Assembly: GCA_013334485.1 (NCBI GenBank) | Contig: JAAXXL010000008.1 | Span: 1 to 59,219 of the forward strand | DNA: 59,219 bases | Direction of reading: 5' to 3' | Source of the DNA: Chlorobiaceae bacterium | GTDB taxonomy: Bacteria; Bacteroidota; Chlorobiia; Chlorobiales; Chlorobiaceae | Part shown: in pieces, positions 27,769-37,569 of the stretch | How the letters are laid out: each line of letters starts with the position of its first letter | Position numbering within the stretch: position 1 is the stretch's first letter | Position numbers and translations under genes: made by a program | The notes under the pieces: model-generated | What the model was told of the DNA's origin: nothing | Database searches by the model: none | What the model saw: the letters and a program-made list of their open reading frames with translations, nothing else

Positions 27769-28130
27769 GATGAGCCTCTTTTGTCTTTAGAAGGATAGGA
27801 ATTTCAATCGGTGTCACATATCAACAGTAAAAATGCCACTAACTTCAAGCATGAAATGCAGTTGTTGCATATAGTCGATATTATTACTTTTGCATCACGG
27901 GGTGCATATGATGATAAAATACACAGGAATCCGGAGTATTCCACGGTTGGTGACGTATTTTTCAATTATTGGGGATTGAGTCAGGATGGATGTACAGGAG
28001 GCACTAAGTATTATGTGATTCGCGGGTGAGGGTCATCCGGGTTTACCTGACGGGGCAAACTCCATTACTCTCCACCGCTTCAATGCGATACCAGCTCTCC
28101 AGCAAAGAAATAAATTGTAAAAGTGGGCAC
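27769..28130. other. Intergenic region, no clear gene
   Basis: About 360 bases hold the promoter of the leftward two-repeat gene and that of the rightward toxin-antitoxin pair. A 72-codon plus-strand frame from GTG 27811 lacks a well-placed ribosome-binding site and is not called. Confidence 0.4.
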
Positions 28131-28160
28131 TCATGCTGTATCTTTCTGGATACAGCATGA
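28131..28160 (+). promoter_or_regulatory. Perfect palindrome over the toxin start codon (candidate operator)
   Basis: TCATGCTGTATC (28131-28142) and GATACAGCATGA (28149-28160) are 12-base perfect inverted arms with a 6-base spacer. The right arm contains the ATG of the toxin gene. Type II toxin-antitoxin operons are repressed by the antitoxin binding such palindromes, so this is the likely operator. It could also form an RNA hairpin hiding the start codon. Confidence 0.7.
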
Positions 28161-28495
28161 GCGAAATAATCACCATAAAAGCCACTGGCGTTTTTGAGCG
28201 CTGGCTCAAGTCGTTAAAGAACATGACGGCTCGCTCAAAAATTTTAGCTCGAATTAAAAGTGCCGGAAAAGGAAATTTCGGGGATTGCAAACCGGTCGGA
28301 GAGGACGTTTCGGAAATGCGCATTCATGGCCGATCAGGATACAGAATTTATTACATTCAGCACGGTTTGACGGTTTATATCTTGCTCGTCGGGGGAAATA
28401 AGGCGACACAAAAGCATGATATTATTCGAGCTAAAGAACTTGCCCGTGAAATTAAGGAAGGAAACTATGAACACTCTGACAATCCGGGATTTTGA
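28157..28495 (+). CDS. RelE/ParE-family toxin (HigB-like addiction module killer protein)
   Basis: From ATG 28157 the product has 112 residues. It reads as a family toxin: TGVFERWLKSLKNMTARSKI, LARIKSAGKGNFGDCKPVGE, then EMRIHGRSGYRIYYI and a final strand VYILLVGGNKATQKHDI. Family members cut mRNA on the ribosome. An upstream in-frame ATG (28133) lies within the palindrome and is less likely. The gene overlaps the antitoxin by 29 bases, so the two are translationally coupled. Confidence 0.88.
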   Translation: MSEIITIKATGVFERWLKSLKNMTARSKILARIKSAGKGNFGDCKPVGEDVSEMRIHGRSGYRIYYIQHGLTVYILLVGGNKATQKHDIIRAKELAREIKEGNYEHSDNPGF

Positions 28496-28757
28496 CCCTG
28501 CGAACTATCTCGACAATGATGAAATGATTATCGAATACCTCAAGGCAACAGCAGAAGACCCGAATCCAGAAATCTTCCTTGGGGCATTGGGCGATGTTGC
28601 AAGGGCAAAGGGGATGGCTGAGATAGCAAAAAAAACAGGCCTTGGCCGTGAGAGCTTGTACAAGGCATTACGTCCGGGAGCACATCCTCGCTATGAGACC
28701 GTGAAGGCTGTACTCATGGCTCTTGGTTTAGAAATGACTTTCAAGGCGGTTTCGTGA
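28467..28757 (+). CDS. Helix-turn-helix addiction module antitoxin
   Basis: From ATG 28467, preceded by AAGGAAGG, the product has 96 residues. It opens MNTLTIRDFDPANYLDNDEM, then a Cro-like helix-turn-helix: EIAKKTGLGRESLYKALRPG followed by HPRYETVKAVLMALGL. This is the antidote family paired with the upstream RelE/ParE toxin. It neutralises the toxin and probably binds the palindrome at 28131-28160. The pair looks intact and functional. Confidence 0.9.
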   Translation: MNTLTIRDFDPANYLDNDEMIIEYLKATAEDPNPEIFLGALGDVARAKGMAEIAKKTGLGRESLYKALRPGAHPRYETVKAVLMALGLEMTFKAVS

Positions 28758-29166
28758 TGCAAAAACAATTTGGCATTCTGAATATTCGGCGCAATACCGG
28801 CCGTGTAGCAAGGTCTGAAAAAACCTGGAGGGGCAGCCAAACGACTACTGGATGTGATCGACCGGAAAGGAATTGCGGTACTCGGCTGATCGAAATGCCT
28901 AAACAGAGATTCCTCTCTACGTTCGGAATGACAAGGATTCAGATTCGGGGACGTCAGATTCGGGGACGTAAGTGAGAGAGGTAAGTTGATCAGAAGAAAA
29001 AACAGGATTCCTCTCTTCGTTCGGAATGACAAGTGAGAAGGTTAGGAATGACACATAAAGGGGTTCGGGATGGCAAGTAAAGGAATTCGGAATGGTAAAA
29101 ATGAGGGTGGTTCTACACTGCCAGTACGATTTTTCGGGTTCTGTAGGGGGCGTGGTGACACCGCCC
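28758..29166. repeat. Intergenic region with short direct repeats
   Basis: A block around TCCTCTC(T/A)CGTTCGGAATGA occurs at 28907-28935 and 29005-29033. CAGATTCGGGGACGT is repeated head to tail at 28940-28954 and 28955-28969. Degenerate TTCGGAATGG or TTCGGGATGG units follow to about 29095. No gene is supported here. These resemble dispersed intergenic repeats that spread by mobile-element activity. Confidence 0.7.
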
Positions 29167-30111
29167 TTAGACAAAACAGATCGTATCCCTGTCGTGGCGA
29201 AAACCGCGGAGGAACTCGGCGGCTTCCATTGGTTTGCGGCCTTCGAGTTGCAGGGAGAGCAGTTCAATCCAGCCGTCGGAGCCTTTGGCATAGAGGTGGC
29301 CATCTTTGACCTGAATGGTGCCGGGAGATTCGAATGAAGATGCATTTTCGGATGCAGCCACAGTTGCCTTGAAGATCTTCATGGTTTTACCCTCGAAAGT
29401 GGTCCATGCCGAGGGTCTCAGGGCAAGACCCCGGATAAAATCATGGATCTCATCTGCCGTTTGCGACCACTTAATCCGGGTGTTCTCTCTGGTGAGTTTG
29501 GGCGCACGTGACGCGAGCGAGTCATCCTGACCTGAAACAGGAACGTTGCCGGATGCAATCAACCGGAGGGTATCAACAACTACTCCAGCACCAATCAGCG
29601 AGAGGCGACGGGCAAGATCGGTGGCATTTTCTTCAGGAGCAATGGGGGTTTTGGCGGTAAGAATGATGTTTCCTGTATCAACACTCTTCTGGAGAAAGAA
29701 TGTTGTCACACCGGTCTCCTTCTCTCCCCGGATTATAGCCCAGTTAATCGGTGCAGCTCCCCGATAGGCGGGAAGGATTGATGCATGAAGGTTAAACGCG
29801 CCAAGTCGAGCCTGTTCATAAACCGCTGGAGGCAGAATGCGGAAAGCTGCAACAACAATCGCATCCGCTTCGCATGCGGCAACACGCTCAGCAAACTCCG
29901 AACTTGAAACGTCATCGGTTTCGTAAACCTGCAGGCCAAGTGCAAGCGCAGCCTGTTTTACAGGGCAGGGCTCCGCTTCGGCATTTTTTTTTCTTCGCGG
30001 CTTGTCGGAACCGGTGACCACCAGTACCAGCTCAAATTCACTCTTCAACTCAGCTATAGCCTGCAAGGCGGGAACGGCAAATTCGGGCGTTCCCATAAAA
30101 ACAATCTTCAT
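29167..30111 (-). CDS. fmt: Methionyl-tRNA formyltransferase
   Basis: The 314-residue protein formylates Met-tRNAfMet for translation initiation. The catalytic region carries [18 protein letters not shown] with the N-H-D arrangement, and [16 protein letters not shown] holds the aspartate. The folate-binding N-terminal start [16 protein letters not shown] and the C-terminal tRNA-binding domain ([20 protein letters not shown]) are complete. It follows def by 22 bases; the pair makes and removes the formyl group and is almost surely one operon. Confidence 0.97.
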   Translation of the reverse strand: MKIVFMGTPEFAVPALQAIAELKSEFELVLVVTGSDKPRRKKNAEAEPCPVKQAALALGLQVYETDDVSSSEFAERVAACEADAIVVAAFRILPPAVYEQARLGAFNLHASILPAYRGAAPINWAIIRGEKETGVTTFFLQKSVDTGNIILTAKTPIAPEENATDLARRLSLIGAGVVVDTLRLIASGNVPVSGQDDSLASRAPKLTRENTRIKWSQTADEIHDFIRGLALRPSAWTTFEGKTMKIFKATVAASENASSFESPGTIQVKDGHLYAKGSDGWIELLSLQLEGRKPMEAAEFLRGFRHDRDTICFV

Positions 30112-30133
30112 ATCAATTAAATATCAATTTGAC

Positions 30134-30694
30134 TCAACCCTGAGCAGCAACATTAGTTGGAGAGACAACCGGATACTCCGCGTCGATAATACCCGAGGCA
30201 ATATCCGTCAGCTCTTTCTGGATTTTTTTCCGGCTGCGCTTTTCCATCCGGTCAACAAAGAGTGTCCCGTCAAGATGATCAATTTCATGCTGCAACGCTC
30301 TGGCCAGCATGCCGGAAAACTCACGTGTCCGCTCCAGAAAATGCTCATCACGGTATTTAAGCGAGATGACGGCCGGACGCTCCACATCCCCGTTTACCCC
30401 CGGGATGCTCAAACACCCCTCTTCCATAACATTACAGCCGCTGACAGCAAGGATATGCGGATTGATGACCACCATCGGCTTTTCATTGGCATAGTTGTCG
30501 ATACAGGAGAGATCAAGCACAAGCAGGCGAAGCGATTGGCCAACCTGGGGTGCAGCAAGACCAATGCCCTCAGCGTTGCGCATCGACTCGAACATTGAGG
30601 CAATAAGCTCCTCAATCGCGCTGTCAATGCCTTTCAAAGGCTTCGCTTTCTGTCGAAGAATATCATCACTATAGACGTTAATCGGTAAAATCAT
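30134..30694 (-). CDS. def: Peptide deformylase
   Basis: From ATG 30694 the product has 186 residues; an upstream extension of 33 codons has no family resemblance. All three motifs are present: GIGLAAPQVG (43-52), EGCLSIPG with metal ligand C94, and HEIDHLDG with H136, E137 and H140. It removes the formyl group from nascent peptides at the ribosome using ferrous iron. It leads the def-fmt unit. Confidence 0.97.
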   Translation of the reverse strand: MILPINVYSDDILRQKAKPLKGIDSAIEELIASMFESMRNAEGIGLAAPQVGQSLRLLVLDLSCIDNYANEKPMVVINPHILAVSGCNVMEEGCLSIPGVNGDVERPAVISLKYRDEHFLERTREFSGMLARALQHEIDHLDGTLFVDRMEKRSRKKIQKELTDIASGIIDAEYPVVSPTNVAAQG

Positions 30695-30837
30695 ACGCTT
30701 TACTGCTTTTCTTTCAGGGACACAATCCACAATATTGCAAAAAAACCTTTTCTGCTTGATAAAAGTGCCGGACCGACAAGGGTAGAGAGTCAAAACACGG
30801 TGGACAAATTAAGGAATATCCATCAGATTTCATTCTC

Positions 30838-33033
30838 TCATGCCGTGCCATCATTCGGGGGTGATTCAGTTTTTTTTCTTTTAAAAGCCGCATCAACCCT
30901 GTCAAAAACTTTTTTGAGCCCCTGAAACCTTCCAAGGGTTTTTCTGACCGACTGAACCGAGCTATCATCACCGATATCCTCACCGCTGCCACTCTGTACA
31001 GGGTAAATAAGGATAAAGCTGTTTTTCCGAAAATACCGATTAAGATAGAGCGGAATTCTGGCCATTTTGCTGTGATAGGAGAGATGGTTTTTCCGGCTCA
31101 TCACAACGATGAGGTTATCATCATTTTTTATCTCTCTTGAAAGCACAAGAAAATCATTCCAGTCAATGAAAACCTTGTACTCGGCATCGGAAAGGGTTTC
31201 CGGATAACTCTCCTTCAGAAAAGCATGGGTTGGCTGTGATGCGTAAAGCAACAGCCTGCTTCCTGTGTTTTTCAGAATGATGCTCAGCTTCTGCAACCAG
31301 TGATCAAAACCGATTTCCTCCTCAGCTCTTGCAGGAATAACAACAATAGTCCGCCTGATTGTTGCCAGAGGCTGAACAGATTTGTAGATAAAGGTTGTAA
31401 CGTTGCACCGTCCGAGTATGTTCTCCGATGCGCTACCAAGAATAGTGTCGGTAAGCGGGCTTTTGTGATGCAAACCCATAATCAGGTCGGTGATCTTCTG
31501 CTCCCTGATCACACCGGCAATGCCGTTGACCAGATCACTGTCATAGCGGATCAGCGGAATCAGCTCATGATCGGTTGAGGAGGCTGAAACAGCGGCTTTT
31601 TCCAGAATTTTACCGGCATTCCTGGCGGCAGCATTATCGCTCATGCTGTTATCGGCAACATGCAGGGCATAAAGGGCATTGCGGGTTTTATGCGATTTGA
31701 TGGTAATGCCGAGATTGACCAGTTCATCGACCGTAGTAAGATCGTTCATCGGAATAAGTATCCGTTCTTCAGCAGTCAGAACTCCTGTTTCAGTAACATC
31801 TTCGTCTGCTTCAGCAAGTGCAATATTCTGAGCCCCTTTCTGGCCGATAACGGTAGCAAGTGTACAGGTGACCAGAATAAAGAGAATCGTACCGTTCAAT
31901 ACACTTTCATCAAGCAGTCTGACGGGATTGCCCTCAAGGGTATAGCCGGTAATAATGTTGTATCCAATCAAAACCGTTGCAAGAGCCACCGCTGCATGAG
32001 CGCTGATGAGACCAAAAATCAGCCTGCGCTGGTCAACTGAAAAGCCAAAAAGCTTCTGGGTTATCCATGCCGAAAGATACTTGGCCACGGTGGCGGCAAC
32101 AGTAATAATTGCAGCAACTTTAATGGTCTCATAATCCTTGAAAAAAGCTCTGATGTCAATCAGCATGCCAACACCAATCAGAAAAAATGGAATAAAGATG
32201 GCGTTTCCGACAAACTTGATCCGGTTCATGAGCGGCGAAGTATTCGGAATCAGACGGTTAAGAACAAGTCCGCCAAGAAAGGCGCCGATAATTGCGTCAA
32301 CACCTGCCATCTCGGCAAGAAAGCCTGCGAAGAAGACCATCGCCAGTACAAAAAGGTACTGCTGAACACTGTCTTCAAAACGCTTGAAAAACCATCGGGC
32401 AATGACCGGAAAAAGAAGCAGAACAACAAGACCAAACAGGGTAATTGAAACCAGAAGCTTGATCCAGAAGAGGGTTGTCAAAACTCCGGAGCTCATACCG
32501 GCAACCACTGCAAGAACAAGCAGGGCAAGGGTATCGGTTATAATTGTGCCACCAATTGAAATATTGACCGCTCTGTTTTTTGCTATACCAAGCTTGCTGA
32601 TAATAGGGTAGACCAACAGAGTATGGGATGCAAAAATACTGCCGATAAGAATTGAGGAGAGAAGTGAAAAATCAAGAATATAGAACCCGACGACAATACC
32701 GAGAACGATGGATATTAAAAAGGTGTAGAGCCCGAAAATGATGCTGTTACCGCTGTTTTTACGAAAATCGGCAACATCAATCTCCAGCCCGGCAAGAAAC
32801 ATGATATAGAGCAGACCAACCGTTCCGAAAAGGATAATACTGCTGTCACGAAGCATCAGATTGAGTCCGTGCGGCCCAACAAGAGCACCGGCAAGAATAA
32901 GACTTACCAGGCTCGGAATTTTCAGGCGGTTAAGGAGTAGCGGCGCAAAAAGAATGATAAACAGTATCAGTGAAAACTGTAGTACCGGATTTTTCAAAGG
33001 CAGAGATATATCCAACAGGCTCAGCAGCATCAT
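30838..33033 (-). CDS. CPA2-type cation:proton antiporter with C-terminal universal-stress-protein domains
   Basis: The 731-residue protein has about twelve membrane helices in residues 15-400, with the KefB/NapA-like patterns GALVGPHG, FLAGLEIDV and GAFLGGLVLNR. The soluble C-terminus (about 430-710) looks like two Usp-type halves: ERILIPMNDLTTVDELVNLG to the ILGSASENIL phosphate-loop-like pattern, then TIVVIPARAEEEIGFDHWLQ. Such proteins exchange K+ or Na+ for H+ at the inner membrane, with the Usp part sensing nucleotides or stress. The substrate ion cannot be told. It is transcribed alone. Confidence 0.85.
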   Translation of the reverse strand: MMLLSLLDISLPLKNPVLQFSLILFIILFAPLLLNRLKIPSLVSLILAGALVGPHGLNLMLRDSSIILFGTVGLLYIMFLAGLEIDVADFRKNSGNSIIFGLYTFLISIVLGIVVGFYILDFSLLSSILIGSIFASHTLLVYPIISKLGIAKNRAVNISIGGTIITDTLALLVLAVVAGMSSGVLTTLFWIKLLVSITLFGLVVLLLFPVIARWFFKRFEDSVQQYLFVLAMVFFAGFLAEMAGVDAIIGAFLGGLVLNRLIPNTSPLMNRIKFVGNAIFIPFFLIGVGMLIDIRAFFKDYETIKVAAIITVAATVAKYLSAWITQKLFGFSVDQRRLIFGLISAHAAVALATVLIGYNIITGYTLEGNPVRLLDESVLNGTILFILVTCTLATVIGQKGAQNIALAEADEDVTETGVLTAEERILIPMNDLTTVDELVNLGITIKSHKTRNALYALHVADNSMSDNAAARNAGKILEKAAVSASSTDHELIPLIRYDSDLVNGIAGVIREQKITDLIMGLHHKSPLTDTILGSASENILGRCNVTTFIYKSVQPLATIRRTIVVIPARAEEEIGFDHWLQKLSIILKNTGSRLLLYASQPTHAFLKESYPETLSDAEYKVFIDWNDFLVLSREIKNDDNLIVVMSRKNHLSYHSKMARIPLYLNRYFRKNSFILIYPVQSGSGEDIGDDSSVQSVRKTLGRFQGLKKVFDRVDAAFKRKKTESPPNDGTA

Positions 33034-33375
33034 AATGCAATCCAGAAGTTATTCACTAACCTGCCGGTATTATCAGCCGGACTCCTCATGTCACCATGCA
33101 AAAAAAGAGGCCCGCATGGACAATGAGTGGTATAAAAGTGCCGAAAGGGTATGAACAGGAAAAGGCCACCATCATTGATGCGCGCCTGTTTTCTCTTTTC
33201 TGCGAAGGCCCTCTCCGGAAGCAAATATGCATATCTTTTCAGTTGAACACAAACCGCCACGTAACAACATACCGTAAAAGCAATGCGCTATACCGCTATT
33301 GTACTGTGCTGTAAGTAATTATATTAGGAACACGGCCATAGAAAGGGCTTTCTCAAACTCTATTCCTGCACTCCT
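33034..33375. other. Intergenic region between divergent genes
   Basis: A 342-base spacer between the leftward antiporter and the rightward SMR-proBA unit. It should hold both promoters. I see no RNA gene, strong hairpin or credible small gene. Confidence 0.4.
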
Positions 33376-33702
33376 ATGCACTGGCTCTATCTGATCATCG
33401 CAATCCTCTTTGAAGTCTCCGGCACCACCTGCATGAAGTTCTCCTTTGGGTTCAGCAAACTTGTGCCGACACTTTTTATCTTTATTTTCTACGCATTGAG
33501 CTTTACCTTTCTTTCGCTGGCACTCAAAGTATTACCCGTCGCATTGACCTATGCTATCTGGTCAGGGGTCGGAACTGCGGCAATTACCGTTATCGGCATA
33601 CTCTGGTTCGGAGAAGGGATCAATGCCATTAAACTTATCTCCCTCTTGCTGATTATTATCGGCGTTGCAGGGTTGCATTTTGGTCAGGAACAGGTTCACT
33701 AA
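33376..33702 (+). CDS. Small multidrug resistance (SMR) family transporter
   Basis: The product has 108 residues with four membrane helices. The essential membrane glutamate is E13 (ILFEVSGTTCMKFS), and the signature helices include ALTYAIWSGVGTAAITVIG. SMR dimers exchange cationic drugs, guanidinium or polyamines for protons. The drug-type (EmrE) or Gdx-type specificity cannot be settled by eye. It ends only 3 bases before proB, so it is probably cotranscribed with proline synthesis genes, which is unusual. Confidence 0.92.
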   Translation: MHWLYLIIAILFEVSGTTCMKFSFGFSKLVPTLFIFIFYALSFTFLSLALKVLPVALTYAIWSGVGTAAITVIGILWFGEGINAIKLISLLLIIIGVAGLHFGQEQVH

Positions 33703-33705
33703 CAG

Positions 33706-34791
33706 ATGAAGCATCAACAGCCTATCTACAGAAAAATTGTCGTAAAAGTCGGCACCAACGTCATTACCGGTAAAAACGGTCAGCTTGACCTTGAGATTCT
33801 CGGCAGCCTCACCAGGCAAATTGCCGAGCTACAAAAAAAAGGAATACAGGTAATTCTGGTCTCCTCCGGCGCTGTTGGTGCAGGCCGATCGGTGGTAAAA
33901 CTCTCCGGAACACTTGCTCCTGTTGCTGCCCGACAAGTACTGTCATCAACAGGACAGATAAAGCTGATCAGCACCTACAACGATCTCTTTCTGCAGCACG
34001 GCCTGATCACTGCCCAGATACTGGTAACCAAGGGGGATTTTCGTGACCGGCAGCATTATCTGAATATGCAGACCTGTTTTACATCCCTGCTTCATCAAAA
34101 TATTATCCCAGTCGTCAACGAAAACGATGCCGTTGCAGTGACAGAACTGATGTTTACCGATAACGATGAGCTCTCAGGGCTCATTGCATCAATGATGGAT
34201 GTTGAGGGCTATATCATTCTCTCTCATGTTGACGGGCTGTTCGATCTTAAAACAGGCAATGGCAGCATCATCAGCGAAATCGATCCCTCGACAAAGCATT
34301 TCCACCAGTATATCAATCCGGGGAAATCGGAGTTCGGACGCGGCGGAATGCTGACCAAATGCCATATAGCACAGAAACTTTCGCGACTCGGAATAACCGT
34401 TCATATTGCCAACGGGCGGACTCCCGACATTCTCCTCTCGATTCTCAACGGAGAAAAAACCGGCACAAAATTTCTGGCACAAAAGCCGACCCACGGGCCA
34501 AAACGATGGATCGCCAACAGCGAAGGGCTTGAAAAAGGGGCCGTCAGTGTCAACAAGGGAGCTGAAGCTGCTCTTGTTGGTGATGAGCGGGCCAACAGCC
34601 TCCTCCCTGTCGGTATTGAATCGGTTGAGGGACCCTTCCTCAAGGGTGACATTATCAAGGTCTGCTCGATTGAGGGTGACGTGATAGGGTACGGAATGGC
34701 ACAATACAGCTCCGAAAAAGCCCTCCAGCTCATGGGTCAGAAAGACCAGAAGCCTTTGGTACATTACGACTACCTTTACATTATACCCTGA
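33706..34791 (+). CDS. proB: Glutamate 5-kinase
   Basis: The 361-residue protein phosphorylates glutamate as the first step of proline synthesis. The amino acid kinase domain shows [34 protein letters not shown] with [11 protein letters not shown] and the Lys-rich [15 protein letters not shown]-terminal PUA domain begins near residue 275 ([16 protein letters not shown]). Feedback inhibition by proline is known for the family. proA follows after 13 bases. Confidence 0.97.
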   Translation: MKHQQPIYRKIVVKVGTNVITGKNGQLDLEILGSLTRQIAELQKKGIQVILVSSGAVGAGRSVVKLSGTLAPVAARQVLSSTGQIKLISTYNDLFLQHGLITAQILVTKGDFRDRQHYLNMQTCFTSLLHQNIIPVVNENDAVAVTELMFTDNDELSGLIASMMDVEGYIILSHVDGLFDLKTGNGSIISEIDPSTKHFHQYINPGKSEFGRGGMLTKCHIAQKLSRLGITVHIANGRTPDILLSILNGEKTGTKFLAQKPTHGPKRWIANSEGLEKGAVSVNKGAEAALVGDERANSLLPVGIESVEGPFLKGDIIKVCSIEGDVIGYGMAQYSSEKALQLMGQKDQKPLVHYDYLYIIP

Positions 34792-34804
34792 AACCAGCCT
34801 ATAC

Positions 34805-36061
34805 ATGCAGGAAACCATAATTCGACATCTTGAAGCCGTCCGGAAGGCAAGCAGGGAGATCGTCACCCTCAGCGATGAGTGCATCAATCAGGTACTCTCC
34901 GACCTTGCCCTCAGGATTCCGGCTCATCACGAGGAGCTGCTCAGTGCCAACATGAAAGACCTTGAACGGATGGATCCAGCCGATCCGATGTTTGACCGGC
35001 TTATGTTGAACGCTTCACGTCTTCAGGGCATTGCCGATGATATTGGCAATGTTTCTTCACTCCCCTCTCCTCTTGACCTGGTGCTTGAAGAGCGGGAACT
35101 GCCCAACGGTCTCGGACTAAAAAAAGTGACCGTGCCCATGGGAGTGATCGGCATCATCTATGAAGCTCGCCCGAACGTCACCTTCGATGTTTTTGCGCTC
35201 TGCCTGAAATCCGGCAATGCAACCGTGCTGAAAGGTGGAAGTGATGCACTGCATTCAAATATTGCCATTGTCAAGCTGATCCACTCCGTCCTCAAAGAGC
35301 ACAACATCAATCCAGATCTGCTCTATCTGCTTCCTGCCGAGCGGGAAGCGGCAGCTGTCATGCTCAATGCGGTCGGCTATATCGACATGATCATTCCCCG
35401 TGGAAGCCAGAAACTGATCGATTTTGTCCGCAACAACGCCAAGGTTCCGGTTATCGAAACCGGTGCCGGAATTGTGCACACCTATTTCGATAAAAACGGC
35501 AATCTTGAGATCGGCAAAAAGATCATCTTCAATGCCAAAACCCGCCGCCCGAGTGTCTGCAACGCCCTCGATACGCTGATAATTCATATCAATCGTCTTG
35601 ATGACCTTTCCTTACTGGTGGAGCCGCTCATAGAGAAACAGGTGGTGCTGTTTGCCGATGAACCGGCCTATAGTAAACTGCAAGGGCGCTATCCTGAAGC
35701 ACTGCTGCAAAAGGCTGAGCCGGAACACTTCGGCACCGAGTTTCTTTCGCTCAGGATGTCGGTTAAAACCGTCTCATCCCTTGATGAAGCCCTTGAGCAT
35801 ATTGCCCGCTACAGCTCCCGCCACAGTGAAGCAATCATAACAGACGACCCTACAGCAAAAACCACATTTCTGAAAAGGGTTGATGCCGCTGTGGTCTACG
35901 CCAACACCTCAACCGCGTTTACCGACGGAGCACAGTTCGGCCTTGGCGCCGAAATCGGCATCAGCACCCAGAAACTGCATGCAAGAGGCCCGATGGCCCT
36001 CAGAGAGCTTACCACCTACAAATGGATCATCGAAGGAAACGGGCAAGTGAGGCAGGGGTGA
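34805..36061 (+). CDS. proA: Gamma-glutamyl phosphate reductase
   Basis: The 418-residue protein reduces glutamyl 5-phosphate with NADPH, the second step to proline. It has the aldehyde-dehydrogenase fold with the family patterns [20 protein letters not shown] and [13 protein letters not shown], and the catalytic cysteine in [12 protein letters not shown]. The C-terminal [20 protein letters not shown] with ARGPM is intact. It ends the SMR-proB-proA unit; proC is not in the window. Confidence 0.97.
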   Translation: MQETIIRHLEAVRKASREIVTLSDECINQVLSDLALRIPAHHEELLSANMKDLERMDPADPMFDRLMLNASRLQGIADDIGNVSSLPSPLDLVLEERELPNGLGLKKVTVPMGVIGIIYEARPNVTFDVFALCLKSGNATVLKGGSDALHSNIAIVKLIHSVLKEHNINPDLLYLLPAEREAAAVMLNAVGYIDMIIPRGSQKLIDFVRNNAKVPVIETGAGIVHTYFDKNGNLEIGKKIIFNAKTRRPSVCNALDTLIIHINRLDDLSLLVEPLIEKQVVLFADEPAYSKLQGRYPEALLQKAEPEHFGTEFLSLRMSVKTVSSLDEALEHIARYSSRHSEAIITDDPTAKTTFLKRVDAAVVYANTSTAFTDGAQFGLGAEIGISTQKLHARGPMALRELTTYKWIIEGNGQVRQG

Positions 36062-36092
36062 TAATAAATCACCTTTTTCGCACTTCTATTCT

Positions 36093-36109
36093 TGCGAAGA
36101 GATATCGCA
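36093..36109 (+). promoter_or_regulatory. Small inverted repeat upstream of hicA (possible operator)
   Basis: TGCGA and TCGCA form 5-base arms with a 7-base spacer, 18 bases before the hicA start. Its position suits autoregulation by HicB, but the arms are short and chance is possible. Confidence 0.3.
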
Positions 36110-36127
36110 TTTAGTATCATACACCTT

Positions 36128-36352
36128 GTGAGCAAAGCAGATAAAATCTTCCAGCAGATGCAAAACAATCCCCTCGACTGGCGGATTGAAAGTCTGAAAA
36201 CCGTTGCCAGCGCTTACAACATCGAATGGCGGCAACGAGGTACAAGCCACGTCGTTTTTGTTCGCGCTGATGGTCGGACGTTACCTGTCCCAGCTCATAA
36301 GCCAATTAAACCGATATACATAAAGAAATTTGTTGATTTTGTAATGGAGTGA
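36128..36352 (+). CDS. hicA: HicA-type mRNA interferase toxin
   Basis: From GTG 36128 the product has 74 residues. The sequence KADKIFQQMQNNPLDWRIES and GTSHVVFVRADGRTLPVPAH with KPIKPIYIKKF is the double-stranded-RNA-binding-like HicA fold. The catalytic histidine is in SHVVF. HicA cuts mRNA when free of HicB. An open frame extends upstream to 36092 through a TTG, but family members start at (M/V)SK. hicB follows after 3 bases. Confidence 0.9.
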   Translation: MSKADKIFQQMQNNPLDWRIESLKTVASAYNIEWRQRGTSHVVFVRADGRTLPVPAHKPIKPIYIKKFVDFVME

Positions 36353-36355
36353 GCT

Positions 36356-36712
36356 ATGAAAGATTTAAGCAAATACCCATTTGAAATTCGTCCTCTTTCA
36401 AAAGAAGAGGGTGGTGGTTATATGATTTCATTTACTGACTTTTCTGAATGTATTTCAGATGGCGAAACAATAGCAGAAGCAATTGAAAATGGAATGGATG
36501 CCTTACAAGAAACAATTGCCGCCCTGGAAAGCTTGAACATGCCTCTTCCAGAACCAGATAGTGGTGGCACACACAGTGGCAAGTTTATTCAGCGGGTTCC
36601 TAAAAGCATTCATTCCCGATTGGTTATGAGAGCAAAACAAGAGGGTGTCAGCATGAACTCTCTCGTAACATCCATTTTGGCAGAGAGCTTAGGCAAACGC
36701 GAAACGGTGTAA
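36356..36712 (+). CDS. hicB: HicB-type antitoxin
   Basis: The product has 118 residues. The N-terminal degraded RNase H-like fold is clear: YPFEIRPLSKEEGGGYMISF then FSECISDGETIAEAIENG. The C-terminal ribbon-helix-helix DNA-binding part has VPKSIHSRLVMRAKQEGVSM and NSLV. It neutralises HicA and represses the operon. The pair is intact and sits between proA and lolD on the same strand, in a spot where core genes surround it. Confidence 0.92.
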   Translation: MKDLSKYPFEIRPLSKEEGGGYMISFTDFSECISDGETIAEAIENGMDALQETIAALESLNMPLPEPDSGGTHSGKFIQRVPKSIHSRLVMRAKQEGVSMNSLVTSILAESLGKRETV

Positions 36713-36762
36713 CGAAAAGTTGACAACGTATCAGGAAACGGCCAAACCAGACCTTAAACTCA

Positions 36763-37455
36763 ATGCTTGAAGCCAGAAACATCACCAAGAGTTATACCCT
36801 TCCGGGTCAGCAGGCAATTCCTATCCTCAGGGGAATTGATCTCAACATCGGTGAAGGAGAGATGGTGACCATTGTGGGGGCATCAGGAAGCGGCAAAACC
36901 ACGCTGCTCAATGTGCTCGGCACACTTGACACACCTGACAACGGAGAGATCCTCTTTGACAAAGAGCAGCTCTTCAGGGATAAAAAATACACCCTATCGC
37001 CAAAAGCCCTCGCAAAGTTCAGGAACCAGAAAATCGGATTTGTTTTCCAGTTCCACCACCTCCTGAGTGACTTCACTGCCATTGAAAATGTGGCGATGCC
37101 GGAGTTTATCGCTACGGGTAAACTCCCGCCGGCAAAACAGCGTGCCGCTGAGTTGCTTGCAAGCCTCGGACTCTCTGAACGGCTCGACCACCTCCCTTCG
37201 GAGCTTTCCGGAGGAGAGCAGCAGCGGGTTGCTATTGCCCGCGCCCTGATGAACCGGCCAAAGCTTGTGCTTGCCGACGAGCCAAGCGGCAACCTCGACA
37301 GCAAAAACAGCCGCATGCTCTACGAACTGATGGCCAAACTGAGCAAGGAACGCAAAACCTCCTTTATCATCGTCACCCACAATGAGGAGTATGCCGCACT
37401 CGCTGACCGCTGCCTCCACATGCAGGACGGATTGCTGCATAATTTTGGGAAGTGA
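36763..37455 (+). CDS. lolD: ABC transporter ATP-binding protein, LolD/MacB type
   Basis: The 230-residue ATPase has Walker A GASGSGKTT, Q-loop FVFQFHHLLSDFTAIENVAM, signature LSGGEQQRVAIARALMNRP, Walker B LVLADEPSGNLD and the switch H in ITHNEE-like TVTHNEE (IIVTHNEE). The QFHHLL and NVAMP patterns are typical of LolD, which powers release of lipoproteins from the inner membrane with LolC/E. No LolC/E permease gene is in the window, so MacB/FtsE-like alternatives remain. Confidence 0.88.
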   Translation: MLEARNITKSYTLPGQQAIPILRGIDLNIGEGEMVTIVGASGSGKTTLLNVLGTLDTPDNGEILFDKEQLFRDKKYTLSPKALAKFRNQKIGFVFQFHHLLSDFTAIENVAMPEFIATGKLPPAKQRAAELLASLGLSERLDHLPSELSGGEQQRVAIARALMNRPKLVLADEPSGNLDSKNSRMLYELMAKLSKERKTSFIIVTHNEEYAALADRCLHMQDGLLHNFGK

Positions 37456-37569
37456 GAATCATGGCGATCTTTCCCTGATAAATTACTTCTTATATTTCAG
37501 AAGATGCCCTATGCTAACGAGCAGACCGATAATTAAAATCGTTCTGTAGTTTTTAACTATTATAAAACC

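Noticed and set aside
27811-28029. 72-codon plus-strand frame starting at GTG
   Set aside because: The nearest purine-rich motif is too far from the start and no family is recognisable; kept only as an intergenic remark.
33096-33314. 72-codon plus-strand frame between the antiporter and SMR genes
   Set aside because: Starts without a ribosome-binding site, and its composition is unlike a protein.
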